Below are positions 7,820 through 15,704 of a stretch of DNA of 64,000 bases, piece after piece. This stretch comes from Haliscomenobacter hydrossis DSM 1100 (GTDB lineage Bacteria > Bacteroidota > Bacteroidia > Chitinophagales > Saprospiraceae), in the NCBI RefSeq assembly GCF_000212735.1, contig NC_015510.1, forward strand, positions 1,984,001 to 2,048,000. The letters run 5' to 3'. The position numbers and the translations under genes were made by a program. Position 1 is the stretch's first letter. Every line of letters starts with the position of its first letter. The notes beneath the pieces were generated by a model that did not search any database, was not told where the DNA came from, and worked only from the letters and a program-made list of their open reading frames with translations.

Positions 7820-8255
7820 AACTGAGCATATGTATGCACCTTTTGTGATTTCTTCAATTGCAGATGAGGATGAAGTGGGCAAAAAAGTTGAAACCGATTT
7901 GCTGATCCAAGAATTTCTCAATCAGCACCTCAAGCTCTCTACCTACGGGGAAGGGCTAACTGGCATTGCTTTTGTGTACATTGTTACCCCACCAATTGAC
8001 GTCATTCATCAAGATGAAATTATCTATAGGGCCAAAAAAAAGGAACTCTATATTGAAATGAGACTGTCTTATGAAAAAGTAGTGGCTGCAAGCGATGCGG
8101 AAGTGTTGCAGATGATGGCGCAAAAGTATCTGCAAACCTTTCAGGACAAATCGCTCTGGAAGAAGTTGAAAGGTTTTGATTGTAAGGGTTTTTCGAGGGA
8201 TGTGCAACGCTTGTTTGAGGAGCAGGAGTGGTTGAAAGTGGTGGAACTTGTTTGA
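7809..8255 (+). CDS. small soluble protein, candidate immunity protein (Imm44-like)
   Basis: The protein has 148 residues and starts inside the end of the previous gene, so the two are translationally coupled. It is acidic and soluble, with a beta-rich first half (MYAPFVISSI, GIAFVYIVTPP, LYIEMRLSYEKVVAASD) and a helical second half (VLQMMAQKYLQTFQ, SRDVQRLFEEQEW). The string YIEMRLSYEKVVAASDAEVLQMM resembles predicted Imm44-type immunity proteins of polymorphic toxin loci, from memory. Size, acidity, overlap and order after a candidate toxin support an immunity role. It could also be a simple chaperone-like partner. Confidence 0.6.
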   Translation: MISKTEHMYAPFVISSIADEDEVGKKVETDLLIQEFLNQHLKLSTYGEGLTGIAFVYIVTPPIDVIHQDEIIYRAKKKELYIEMRLSYEKVVAASDAEVLQMMAQKYLQTFQDKSLWKKLKGFDCKGFSRDVQRLFEEQEWLKVVELV

Positions 8256-8272
8256 AAATCTTTGATCTCGAA

Positions 8273-8442
8273 ATGGATAAAATCATCACCTACCAAAACA
8301 TCATCACCACCTTACTGGTATCTGCGTTGTTATTATTGTCGCTTTAGCCTTTCTCATCCTCCATTCCTCCCAATTTGCCCTGGTCAAAACTTGCCAAAAG
8401 TGCCTTGCCCCACCGCACTATCCCCACTACCTTCGTATCTGA
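8273..8442 (+). pseudogene. remnant of a small single-pass membrane protein, frameshifted
   Basis: ATG at 8273 reads MDKIITYQNIITTLLVSALL and stops at TAG after 24 codons. In a second frame the hydrophobic run continues as VIIVALAFLILHSS and ends with a KTCQKCLAPPHYPHYL tail at TGA 8440-8442. Joining the frames in the TTGTTATTATTG stretch gives one N-terminal membrane span and a CxxC tail, about 55 residues. Either a frameshift broke a small gene or the match is chance. Confidence 0.35.
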
Positions 8443-8466
8443 TTCTTCCAAACACAAACTTTGAGG

Positions 8467-9471
8467 ATGTCAGATTACCCACACAAGTCTCACGATGAAT
8501 TTTTCAAAGCTTCCTTTGGGCAGCTGGAGATTGCGCGGGATTATCTGGAGCAGTTGCTGCCAAGAGAGGTGCACCAAAGCCTGGATTTGAGCCAACTGAA
8601 GCGGGTGAATGGGAGTTGGGTTACACCCGAGTTGGAAGAGTATTTCTCCGACGTCGTTTACCACTGTCCAATAAAAGAAGGCAAGCGGCAGGTTTGGGCT
8701 TCGTTTTTGTTGGAGCACAAAAGTGCTCCTGAAACTTTCCCCCACTTGCAGCTGCTGCGTTATCTTGTGGAAACCTGGCAAGAGCAACGCAAACAAAAGC
8801 AGACGCTTACCCCGATCATCCCAATTGTGGTGTATCATGGCGTATGGAAGTGGCACAAGCGGGATTTAAGCAGTTATTTTGGCAAAGATTTACCCCCGAG
8901 TTTACTGCCTTATTTACCGCGTTTCGACTACATCCTCACCAATGTACGGGCGCTTTCCGATGAGCAAATTTTGGAACTAAAACAGGGCTTGCTCATCAAT
9001 GCCTTGCTCATGCTCAAACACATTTGGGAGCCGCAATTCGTTCTTGAGCATCCTGAATTGATCTTTATTCACCTAGAGCCCCAAAACCAACAGGTTAGCG
9101 ACTTTGTCGTTTCCCTGCTTGCATATCTTTTCAAAAACACCGAAATTGAGCGGGAAACCATCAACAGATTCATCAAGCACTTGCCGGATAATTTAAATCA
9201 CAATGTGATGAGTACTTACGATATGATTAAAGCGGAAGGTATTGAACAAGGAATCGAACAAGGCATCGAGCAAGGTGCTGAGCTCAAAGAGCGCGAAGTC
9301 ATCAAAAATCTATGGTCATTCCAGGAGTTTTCCCTGGAGAAAATTGCATTGCTATCTGGCGCTAGCTTGGAGCGCGTAATCGAAATCCTTTCAGCGCATC
9401 TACAGGCAGAGGGGCTAAATGAGGCTGTTGCTGCTCAAACACTAGAAGCTTATCAGGCTAAGTTTGTTTAG
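8467..9471 (+). CDS. Rpn-family recombination-promoting nuclease / PD-(D/E)XK transposase-like protein
   Basis: The protein has 334 residues from the ATG at 8467; an in-frame TTG at 8461 is less likely. The N-terminal domain has the family pattern: HKSHDEFFKASFG, an acidic strand FSDVVY with Asp62, and the catalytic LLEHKS with Glu83 and Lys85. The block PIIPIVVYHG follows. The C-terminus carries the usual glutamate/glutamine repeat (GIEQGIEQGIEQGAEL), which varies in copy number in this family, then a helical end. Rpn proteins are single-strand-cutting nucleases that raise recombination rates and are often spread by transfer. It sits alone between the candidate toxin pair and a field of repeats. 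Confidence 0.88.
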   Translation: MSDYPHKSHDEFFKASFGQLEIARDYLEQLLPREVHQSLDLSQLKRVNGSWVTPELEEYFSDVVYHCPIKEGKRQVWASFLLEHKSAPETFPHLQLLRYLVETWQEQRKQKQTLTPIIPIVVYHGVWKWHKRDLSSYFGKDLPPSLLPYLPRFDYILTNVRALSDEQILELKQGLLINALLMLKHIWEPQFVLEHPELIFIHLEPQNQQVSDFVVSLLAYLFKNTEIERETINRFIKHLPDNLNHNVMSTYDMIKAEGIEQGIEQGIEQGAELKEREVIKNLWSFQEFSLEKIALLSGASLERVIEILSAHLQAEGLNEAVAAQTLEAYQAKFV

Positions 9472-9576
9472 GTTGATCTTGCTATCCTGTCGCTTTGGTT
9501 GAATAAGAAAAAAAGCGGACGCAATTCGCAACAGCATTCTAGAGTTTAAGTTGTTGGCGGATTCTTTTTGAATACC

Positions 9577-9690
9577 CCGCTAGTCCAAGTCTTCCCCATT
9601 AATCGCCAGGCTGAAACGCTGGTGCATGGTCCCCCGCTCGTCCAGGTCTTCCTCATTACCCCACCCGCTGGTACAAGTCTCACCCATTAA
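9577..9690 (+). repeat. cluster of three degenerate 26-bp repeats with shared spacer
   Basis: Units begin CCGCT at 9577, 9634 and 9665; the first is identical to the unit at 5749 and the others are diverged. The spacer TCGCCAGGCTGAAACGCTGG after the first unit also follows the 5.8 kb pair. An inverted partial unit (GAAGACTTGGACTAGCGG) sits at 10069-10086. TGTTTTGGnGCCGAAGAC occurs twice, near 9749 and 10058. The region looks like a scrap-heap of repeated insertions with no gene. Confidence 0.6.
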
Positions 9691-9775
9691 CGCTCATGGC
9701 ACAACGCTGGTACGGGTCATGAGAGACACCGTACCAGCCGTAGCCCGTTGTTTTGGGGCCGAAGACACCAGTGGG

Positions 9776-9817
9776 GTACCGGAAGACAACCGGAATACGG
9801 TGGATTTGGATAAATAA
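9776..9817 (+). other. orphan copy of the 3' end of the left-edge peptidase gene
   Basis: About 35 bases here match the end of the M1 peptidase gene at 468-500 with three differences and keep the frame, encoding VPEDNRNTVDLDK and then TAA. Nothing upstream in this frame resembles a peptidase. It is probably a relic of a related gene tail carried or left behind by rearrangement. Confidence 0.5.
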
Positions 9818-9819
9818 AC

Positions 9820-10000
9820 ATGAATCATCCCGAATTTTTTAGGGCCACAAAAGCGACACTTTTTTAGCACAAAGAACACAAAGGAAAGCACAAAGATCAC
9901 AAGGTGGCGGTTGTCTTAGTGCACTTTGTGCTTTCCTTCGTGTCCTTTGTGCTACTTTTTTGATCCGCTTTGGTCTTTTTAAAAATTCGGGATGACTCAT
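9820..10000. repeat. about 180-bp palindromic intergenic repeat, copy 1
   Basis: The ends form an inverted repeat, ATCATCCCGAATTTTT at the left and AAAAATTCGGGATGA at the right. The inside also folds on itself, with CACAAAGnACACAAAGGAAAGC against GCACTTTGTGCTTTCC. A second copy at 29103-29284 shares most of the sequence. No open frame of note. It lies downstream of the CHRD gene's stop, where a long hairpin could end transcription. Confidence 0.75.
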
Positions 10001-10099
10001 ATTTTTTCGTTTATGCGGCTTTAGCACTAATTTGACCCAACAAATCTGTAGCCATTTGTTTTGGAGCCGAAGACTTGGACTAGCGGAGAAGCATTTTTT

Positions 10100-10177
10100 C
10101 ACCACAGATTCCACAGATTTACACAAATTATGAGCTATTTTGAATAAAATCCGTGTAAATCTGTGGAATCTGTGGTG
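10100..10177. repeat. long hairpin of the CACCACAGATT family
   Basis: CACCACAGATTCCACAGATT faces AATCTGTGGAATCTGTGGTG across a loop of about 35 bases, with an extra stem of ATTTACAC against GTGTAAAT. It belongs to the same family as hairpins at 19673-19752 and, more distantly, 23324-23417. It lies 49 bases past the CHRD gene stop, so it may act as its terminator. Confidence 0.75.
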
Positions 10178-10225
10178 AAATTATTCTTTTTATTGCCGCC
10201 GCAGGCGGGTGCTAAATAGTTACCA

Positions 10226-13200
10226 TTATTTCCGCATAAATCGCCGCGTAGCGATTCTACCATTGTTCATCAAGCTCAGGAAATAATTCCCTGCGGGCAA
10301 ATTCCCCAATTCAATGGACTCCAGATTGAGGCTTTGTGCAGGCAATGCTATCCGGCGCTGCACCACTCTTCTGCCAAAAGCATCACTGACCCAGATGAGT
10401 CCATCGATGGCTTCTTCGGCACGAATGCGCACATTCACCTGATCTTCAACCAGGGTAGGGAAAACGACCATTTCACTCACGCCAGGCGTCAGGTCGGACG
10501 TGCCCGTTACAACACCCCTGGTCAGGGTAACCGAAGCCGTAGGGCTGGCATTGATCAAGCTGCCGTCGGATGCTTTTACCCGATGGTAGAGGGTGATGGA
10601 TCCTCCTGCCGGAATCCCGACGCTAGCCAACAGCGTATCGACGGCACCATACGTCAAGGAAATGGACAAGGCATCGGCTACGTTGCGGCGGAAAGCCACC
10701 AGGGCAAAAGCCGGGTCTGCGGCGAGTTCCCAAATGTAGGCCAATTGATTTTTGTCGGTTCCGGCGTCCCATTTTGGTTCCAACAAAGTCGACGATTTGC
10801 CTTCCAGCGTGAGGGTTGCCCCATTGGGGGGAAAACTGATGTTGCCCGCAACGGGGAAACGATTGATTTCTGGCAAAATTTGGCCGCGTACTTCTCCGCT
10901 GCGCGAAAACGTGCTGTGTACATTGGCATACAAGCCACCGGAATACAGCGCGGTAAGCTGATCAGCCGTCAAATCGTATTTGTTGTCGACAGCCGCGTAG
11001 GTTCCTCCCAATTGGTTTTCATCCAGGGTTGGTTTGAGCGGAATGATGACAGGACCGTTTTTGCCAACGGTATTGCTGTGGATATGCGAGCCTACTTCCG
11101 TGGCGTAGGTTCCGCGCAAGCCGGCAAAACGCCCGGTCACCGTCAACTGACTGCCCGACAACTCCAGCTTAAGCGCTCCATTACCCGTAGAGGTAACTGG
11201 TTGCACTTCATTTTCACCGGATAAAGTAGCAGTAAAATAAGCGGTAGCCAAAGGCAAAAATTGACCCCGAATCTCACCACCTCTGAAAGCGCTGGTGTGG
11301 ATGTTGGCATAATGTGAACGATTGCGCAAAGTATCGATGTACCCAGCGGTCATGGCAAAGGTGTTGTCCGCCGCAGTAAAGACCCCGGAACGATTGTTGG
11401 CCAAAATGCTTGCTTTTAACTCCTTTACGATCGAACCATTCGAACCTGCAATACCCCGGTGGATGTGTGATCCGCCCGCTACATCTGCCGCAAAATCGGC
11501 ACTCAGTCCGGCAAAAGCACCCGTGACAATCCCGGTACCACCATTGACTTCAAGGACGGTCATGCCCGCAGCGCTGGTATTGACGGCTGGCCCTTCACTG
11601 GCTCCGGAGAGTGGCGCTACAAAATAAGTTGTGGCTTCGTGCAACAATTGGCTGCGCAATTCTCCCGAACGCTGGTTGGCAGAATGTACATTGACGTACA
11701 ATTGACGCGCTTTGAGCTGATTGACCTGATCAGCCGTAAGGGTGAAGGTATTGTTTTTGGCTTCGAATTTTCCACCCAGTGCATTGGCATCAATGGTGGT
11801 GGTCAAAGGAAATTGAATTCCTCCCGAAGCACCGGCGTATCCCACATGAATGTGTGCACCACCACCGACATCGGTGGCCAGGGCACTGCCCAGGTTTCTG
11901 AATGAACCAGAAACCACCAATTCTGTACCGATCAGCTCCGCCTTGACGGCACCGGAACCCCGCGAAACAGCTTCAGGAACTTCAAAAATGCCGGAGAGGT
12001 AAGCCGAAAAATTGACGTGCTTTTCGGGTAAAAGTTGGCCGCGCAATTCACCACTGGGATAAAGCAAGGAATGAACGTTAAAATAAGTCCCCCGGCTCAA
12101 CATTCTTTGCACCTCGACACCGCCAATGTTCAATACATTAGCCGCTGCATCGAGCGTCCCCGAACGATTATTGGCAGAGGTGGTAAATGTTACCCCTCTG
12201 AGGATGCCCCCGTTTTCGCCCGCGAGACCACGGTGAATGTGGGCACCGCCACCAACGTTGACGGCTACATCTCCTTCCAGGTTGTTGAAAGCCCCGGATA
12301 CGATGATGTTGGCCGTATCAACTATTTCAACAATGACCATACCACTCGCCAGGGTAGTGACGGAAGGGTTTTCGTTGCTCCCCGAAAGGTGACCCCGGAA
12401 AACTGCTCGGGTACTATTGCTGACGACTTGTCCACGAATTTCGCCCGATCGGGCTTTTTGGGTATGGACATTGGCGTACAAACGGCGGCTCCTTAATGCG
12501 GCCAATTGATCCGCGGTAAGGGTAAAGGTGTTGTTTTGAGCTTCAAAAATGCCACCTTTCAAATCGGCATTCACGGTAGCCTTCAGTGGAATTTGAATGC
12601 CACCATTTTGGCCAGCGTAGCCCAGGTGAAGGTGTGCTCCACCGCCTACATCTGCCGCAAATTCACCTTCCAGTCTGGCGAACGAGCCACTCAGCACGAT
12701 GTCATTGCCCCGCAATTCAATGGCCACGGCACCGCTGGCCTGGGTCATGACCACCGGGTTCTCATAGCTGCCCATCAGGTTGGCGGCATAATAGGCCTCG
12801 GCATTGCGCAACAATTGCCCACGAATTTCGCCAGAGGGGTATTTGCGCGAGTGAACGTTGACGTACAGCTGGCGATTGTTTAAGGCCGTCAACTGTGCAG
12901 GGGTCAGTTTGAATCTATTTTTTGCCGGGTCAAAACTCCCGGAAAATGGGTTAACTCCTGGAGTGGATACCAATCCTATTTGGATGCCTCCGTTTTGTCC
13001 CGCATAACCCAGGTGCAGGTGTGCCCCACCGGATACATTAACGGCTAAACTATCCGTCAATCCAGAAAAAGCACCACTCACTACCAAAGAATCACCGATC
13101 AGGATTGCCGTAACCTGTCCATTGGCCAGGGTTGGAATAGGGTTGGTTTCTCCGCGGCCGGTTAAGGTAGCCTGGAAAATAACGGTGTCTACGACCACTG

Positions 13201-13870
13201 GTGCGGTATAGGTAACCACGAGTGCCGGAGTCCCACTGCCGCTGTTGCGGGAATTTAAACGCACGGCTGAGCTAGCAGTACTTTCGTCACCAATCAGGAT
13301 CCAGCCAAAATTACTGGCTGTACCCGAAATCCAGTCCTGTACATCTTTCACCATATTGGGCCCCGTCCAGGTAGAGACGCTACCCGCATTCACACTTGCA
13401 GTAGCACTGGATGCAGGGACAAAATCTCCTCCCGGAGTTGTCCACGATTTGGTGTTGAAGGTGCTAAAAGCCCAGGTTGCATCATTGGTACCTGGGCTGG
13501 CTCCTCCACCTTCTTCTCCGCTTGCGTCAGAATTACCTTCGCCCCAGGTGGTATTCACCCGATGGGCATTGATCCCCGTACCGGATGCCTTGGACCCAGT
13601 AAGTTGTAGTTTTACATCGGTTATGGTCGCATTGTCTGGAATTGATTCAAGTTCAAATTGTAAGAGCGCCCGGCGGATGCCGTTGACAGTAGCCTCGGTT
13701 TTACCAACAAAAAGGTAACTGCCAGCGCCGTTGCTCTTGCTGCCTTCGCTGAAAATGGTGTTGTCCTTACTTGCCGCAAGGGTAAGGGTTGTGGATTGCG
13801 CATGAAGGTTGTTCTTGCCCAAGAATCCTACCATCAATAGCAATAGAATACGGGTGTACATGTTTTTCAT
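10226..13870 (-). CDS. secreted multi-CHRD-domain protein with type IX secretion sorting domain
   Basis: The protein has 1214 residues from the ATG at 13870 (MKNMYTRILLLLMVGFLG); an upstream in-frame start would precede the signal peptide. A signal peptide ends at LHAQ. Residues about 25-230 resemble a DNRLRE-type carbohydrate-related module (TLAASKDNTIFSE, RALLQFELESIPDNATI, VKDVQDWISG, NSRNSGSGTPALVVTY). Six CHRD domains of about 125 residues follow, each with a GGAHLHLG or GGSHIHRG motif and an end such as YVNVHS...SGEIRGQ. The last 85 residues are a Por-type C-terminal sorting domain (VFPTLVEDQVNVRI, DAFGRRV, LPAGNYFLSL) that sends the protein to the cell surface or outside. CHRD is named from chordin; its role in bacteria is unknown, probably adhesion or matrix. 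No partner gene is adjacent. Confidence 0.9.
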   Translation of the reverse strand: MKNMYTRILLLLMVGFLGKNNLHAQSTTLTLAASKDNTIFSEGSKSNGAGSYLFVGKTEATVNGIRRALLQFELESIPDNATITDVKLQLTGSKASGTGINAHRVNTTWGEGNSDASGEEGGGASPGTNDATWAFSTFNTKSWTTPGGDFVPASSATASVNAGSVSTWTGPNMVKDVQDWISGTASNFGWILIGDESTASSAVRLNSRNSGSGTPALVVTYTAPVVVDTVIFQATLTGRGETNPIPTLANGQVTAILIGDSLVVSGAFSGLTDSLAVNVSGGAHLHLGYAGQNGGIQIGLVSTPGVNPFSGSFDPAKNRFKLTPAQLTALNNRQLYVNVHSRKYPSGEIRGQLLRNAEAYYAANLMGSYENPVVMTQASGAVAIELRGNDIVLSGSFARLEGEFAADVGGGAHLHLGYAGQNGGIQIPLKATVNADLKGGIFEAQNNTFTLTADQLAALRSRRLYANVHTQKARSGEIRGQVVSNSTRAVFRGHLSGSNENPSVTTLASGMVIVEIVDTANIIVSGAFNNLEGDVAVNVGGGAHIHRGLAGENGGILRGVTFTTSANNRSGTLDAAANVLNIGGVEVQRMLSRGTYFNVHSLLYPSGELRGQLLPEKHVNFSAYLSGIFEVPEAVSRGSGAVKAELIGTELVVSGSFRNLGSALATDVGGGAHIHVGYAGASGGIQFPLTTTIDANALGGKFEAKNNTFTLTADQVNQLKARQLYVNVHSANQRSGELRSQLLHEATTYFVAPLSGASEGPAVNTSAAGMTVLEVNGGTGIVTGAFAGLSADFAADVAGGSHIHRGIAGSNGSIVKELKASILANNRSGVFTAADNTFAMTAGYIDTLRNRSHYANIHTSAFRGGEIRGQFLPLATAYFTATLSGENEVQPVTSTGNGALKLELSGSQLTVTGRFAGLRGTYATEVGSHIHSNTVGKNGPVIIPLKPTLDENQLGGTYAAVDNKYDLTADQLTALYSGGLYANVHSTFSRSGEVRGQILPEINRFPVAGNISFPPNGATLTLEGKSSTLLEPKWDAGTDKNQLAYIWELAADPAFALVAFRRNVADALSISLTYGAVDTLLASVGIPAGGSITLYHRVKASDGSLINASPTASVTLTRGVVTGTSDLTPGVSEMVVFPTLVEDQVNVRIRAEEAIDGLIWVSDAFGRRVVQRRIALPAQSLNLESIELGNLPAGNYFLSLMNNGRIATRRFMRK

Positions 13871-14025
13871 AAAATGTAGGTTGTTTATACCGTGTAATGG
13901 GATATGAAGGTTTTGGTTCAAAAGATATTAAACCATGTTATCCCCATACAACACTTCGGCAAGGCGGGTTGCTTCATTTAAAATAAATCTATTGAGTGCC
14001 TGACAAAATCGGGGCACAAGGAGCC

Positions 14026-14121
14026 TAATCTGCGGAATCTATACATTTTAACCCACATTCCGCAGATTAAAGATTGATAATCTGCGGAATCTATGTATTT
14101 TCACCCATATTCCGCAGGTTA
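14026..14121. repeat. two tandem ~45-bp hairpins (TAATCTGCGGAAT family)
   Basis: Unit one (14026-14070) pairs TAATCTGCGGAAT with ATTCCGCAGATTA; unit two (14076-14121) pairs ATAATCTGCGGAAT with ATTCCGCAGGTTA. Loops are 18-20 bases and similar in both. They end ten bases before the ATG of the ATPase gene at 14132, inside its probable 5' leader. The rest of 13871-14025 shows no gene. Confidence 0.75.
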
Positions 14122-14131
14122 AAAAGAAAAT

Positions 14132-15553
14132 ATGATCGGACGTAAAAAAGAAATGGAGGTTCTGGCTAACGTTTTTGCTTCTAAAAAGCCAGAATTAGTA
14201 GCCGTTTTTGGTAGAAGACGGGTAGGAAAAACGTATTTGATTGGGTCATTTTTTGAAGGAAAAATTGACTTCGAGTTGACGGGTTTGAAAGATGGTACGA
14301 AAGAACAGCAATTGAGAAATTTTGCGTATAGCCTCAAAGATGCTCAAAAATCAGCGACATTGCCGCCGCCGCCCATTGATTGGTTGGAAGCATTTCACCA
14401 ATTGAAAACACATCTTGAATCCTTGGGTAATCCCGAAAAACGAAAGGTTGTTTTCATCGACGAAGTACCGTGGATGGCAAGCGGAAAATCCGACTTTTTG
14501 ACGGGCTTTAGTTATTTTTGGAATAGTTATGCGGCAAAAACGAATATTGTTGTGGTGATTTGTGGCTCGGCTACAGCCTGGATGATTCAAAAAATCATCA
14601 ATGACAAAGGTGGATTGCACAACCGGGTCACCTGCCGTATTCACTTGCAACCTTTTACATTGGCTGAAACAGAAGCCTATTTTTTAGAAAAACACATCGT
14701 TTTTGATCGTTACCAATTGCTCTTGCTTTATATGACGATGGGCGGCATCCCACATTATTTAAATCAGGTTATGGGAGGCAAAAGCGCCATTCAAAATATT
14801 GATGAAATATGTTTTCACACCGATGGTTTGTTGCGGACAGAATTTGATAATCTGTACAGTTCCTTATTTGCCCATCCCGAGCGCTATGAGTCGATTATTT
14901 CAGCACTTTCGTCCACATGGAAAGGTATGAGCCGCTTGGAGATTATTGCAAAGACTAAGATTTTAGATGGCGGTGGTTTGACCATGATGTTGCAAGAGCT
15001 CGAACAGTCGGGTTTTATTTCGTCGTACATTCCTTTTGGAAAAAAGAAGAAGGATACACTTTTTAGGCTAACGGATTGTTATTCTCTGTTTTATCTAAAA
15101 TTCATTCGAAACATTCCCGCCAAAGAAACAATTGCTTGGCAATCATTGAGTCAAACCCAAACCTGGATTACCTGGAGTGGTTATGCTTTTGAAAATATTT
15201 GTTTTCATCACATTGATAACATTAAAGCAGCTTTGGGTATAGCAGGTGTTCACACCAATCAATACAGTTTTTTGTCAAAACCAAGCGACGAAAACGAAGG
15301 CGCACAAATTGACCTCTTAATTGACCGACAGGATAATGTTATCTCTTTATGTGAAGTCAAATTCTACAACGATGAGCTCGTTTTAACGAAAGCCGACGCT
15401 GATAATTTACGCCGAAAAAAGAGCATTTTCCGTCACGTTACGGGTACTAAAAAGCAAATTTTTGTTGTAGTGATCACAACTTTTGGCTTGCTGAACAACA
15501 AACACAGTTTGGGTCTGATGGACAATGTATTGGATATGAATGCTTTGTTTTAA
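14132..15553 (+). CDS. ATP-binding protein, archaeal-ATPase/DUF234 type with nuclease-like C-terminus
   Basis: The protein has 473 residues. Walker A is GRRRVGKTY (27-35) and Walker B is VVFIDEVPWM (about 106-115), followed by a sensor-like stretch VVVICGSATAWM. The middle holds a winged-helix region (SRLEIIAKTKILDGGGLTMMLQELEQSGFI). The C-terminal part fits the DUF234/PD-(D/E)XK tail: Asp about 394 in AQIDLLID and Glu/Lys about 408/410 in LCEVKFY. Proteins of this family are scattered by transfer, often with toxin-like or defence neighbours, but their substrates are unknown. It stands alone here, directly behind two hairpins. AT-richer codon use than the metabolic genes downstream suggests acquisition. 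Confidence 0.85.
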   Translation: MIGRKKEMEVLANVFASKKPELVAVFGRRRVGKTYLIGSFFEGKIDFELTGLKDGTKEQQLRNFAYSLKDAQKSATLPPPPIDWLEAFHQLKTHLESLGNPEKRKVVFIDEVPWMASGKSDFLTGFSYFWNSYAAKTNIVVVICGSATAWMIQKIINDKGGLHNRVTCRIHLQPFTLAETEAYFLEKHIVFDRYQLLLLYMTMGGIPHYLNQVMGGKSAIQNIDEICFHTDGLLRTEFDNLYSSLFAHPERYESIISALSSTWKGMSRLEIIAKTKILDGGGLTMMLQELEQSGFISSYIPFGKKKKDTLFRLTDCYSLFYLKFIRNIPAKETIAWQSLSQTQTWITWSGYAFENICFHHIDNIKAALGIAGVHTNQYSFLSKPSDENEGAQIDLLIDRQDNVISLCEVKFYNDELVLTKADADNLRRKKSIFRHVTGTKKQIFVVVITTFGLLNNKHSLGLMDNVLDMNALF

Positions 15554-15704
15554 AGAGGAAATAACTCGCTAGCCTAAGTCTTTCCAAACCAACCAAAACA
15601 TTGTGCTGCCGCTGGAACAACGTCTCGTAACTTATTCCAGCAACAAACTTGCGCCAGCGGGGGGAGGCAATTTGATTGCCCCCATCAATTAAACCTTATG
15701 CTGT

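Noticed and set aside
9626-9817. 63-codon plus frame ending VPEDNRNTVDLDK as a gene
   Set aside because: Only the last 12 codons match a known tail; the rest translates the 26-bp repeats.
9839-10126. 95-codon minus-strand frame across the 9.8 kb palindrome
   Set aside because: It crosses a palindromic repeat and both directions stay open for the same reason.
10334-13718. Long frames on the plus strand across the CHRD gene (up to 296 codons)
   Set aside because: They are mirror frames of a GC-rich repeat-containing gene; no family pattern, no starts with sense.
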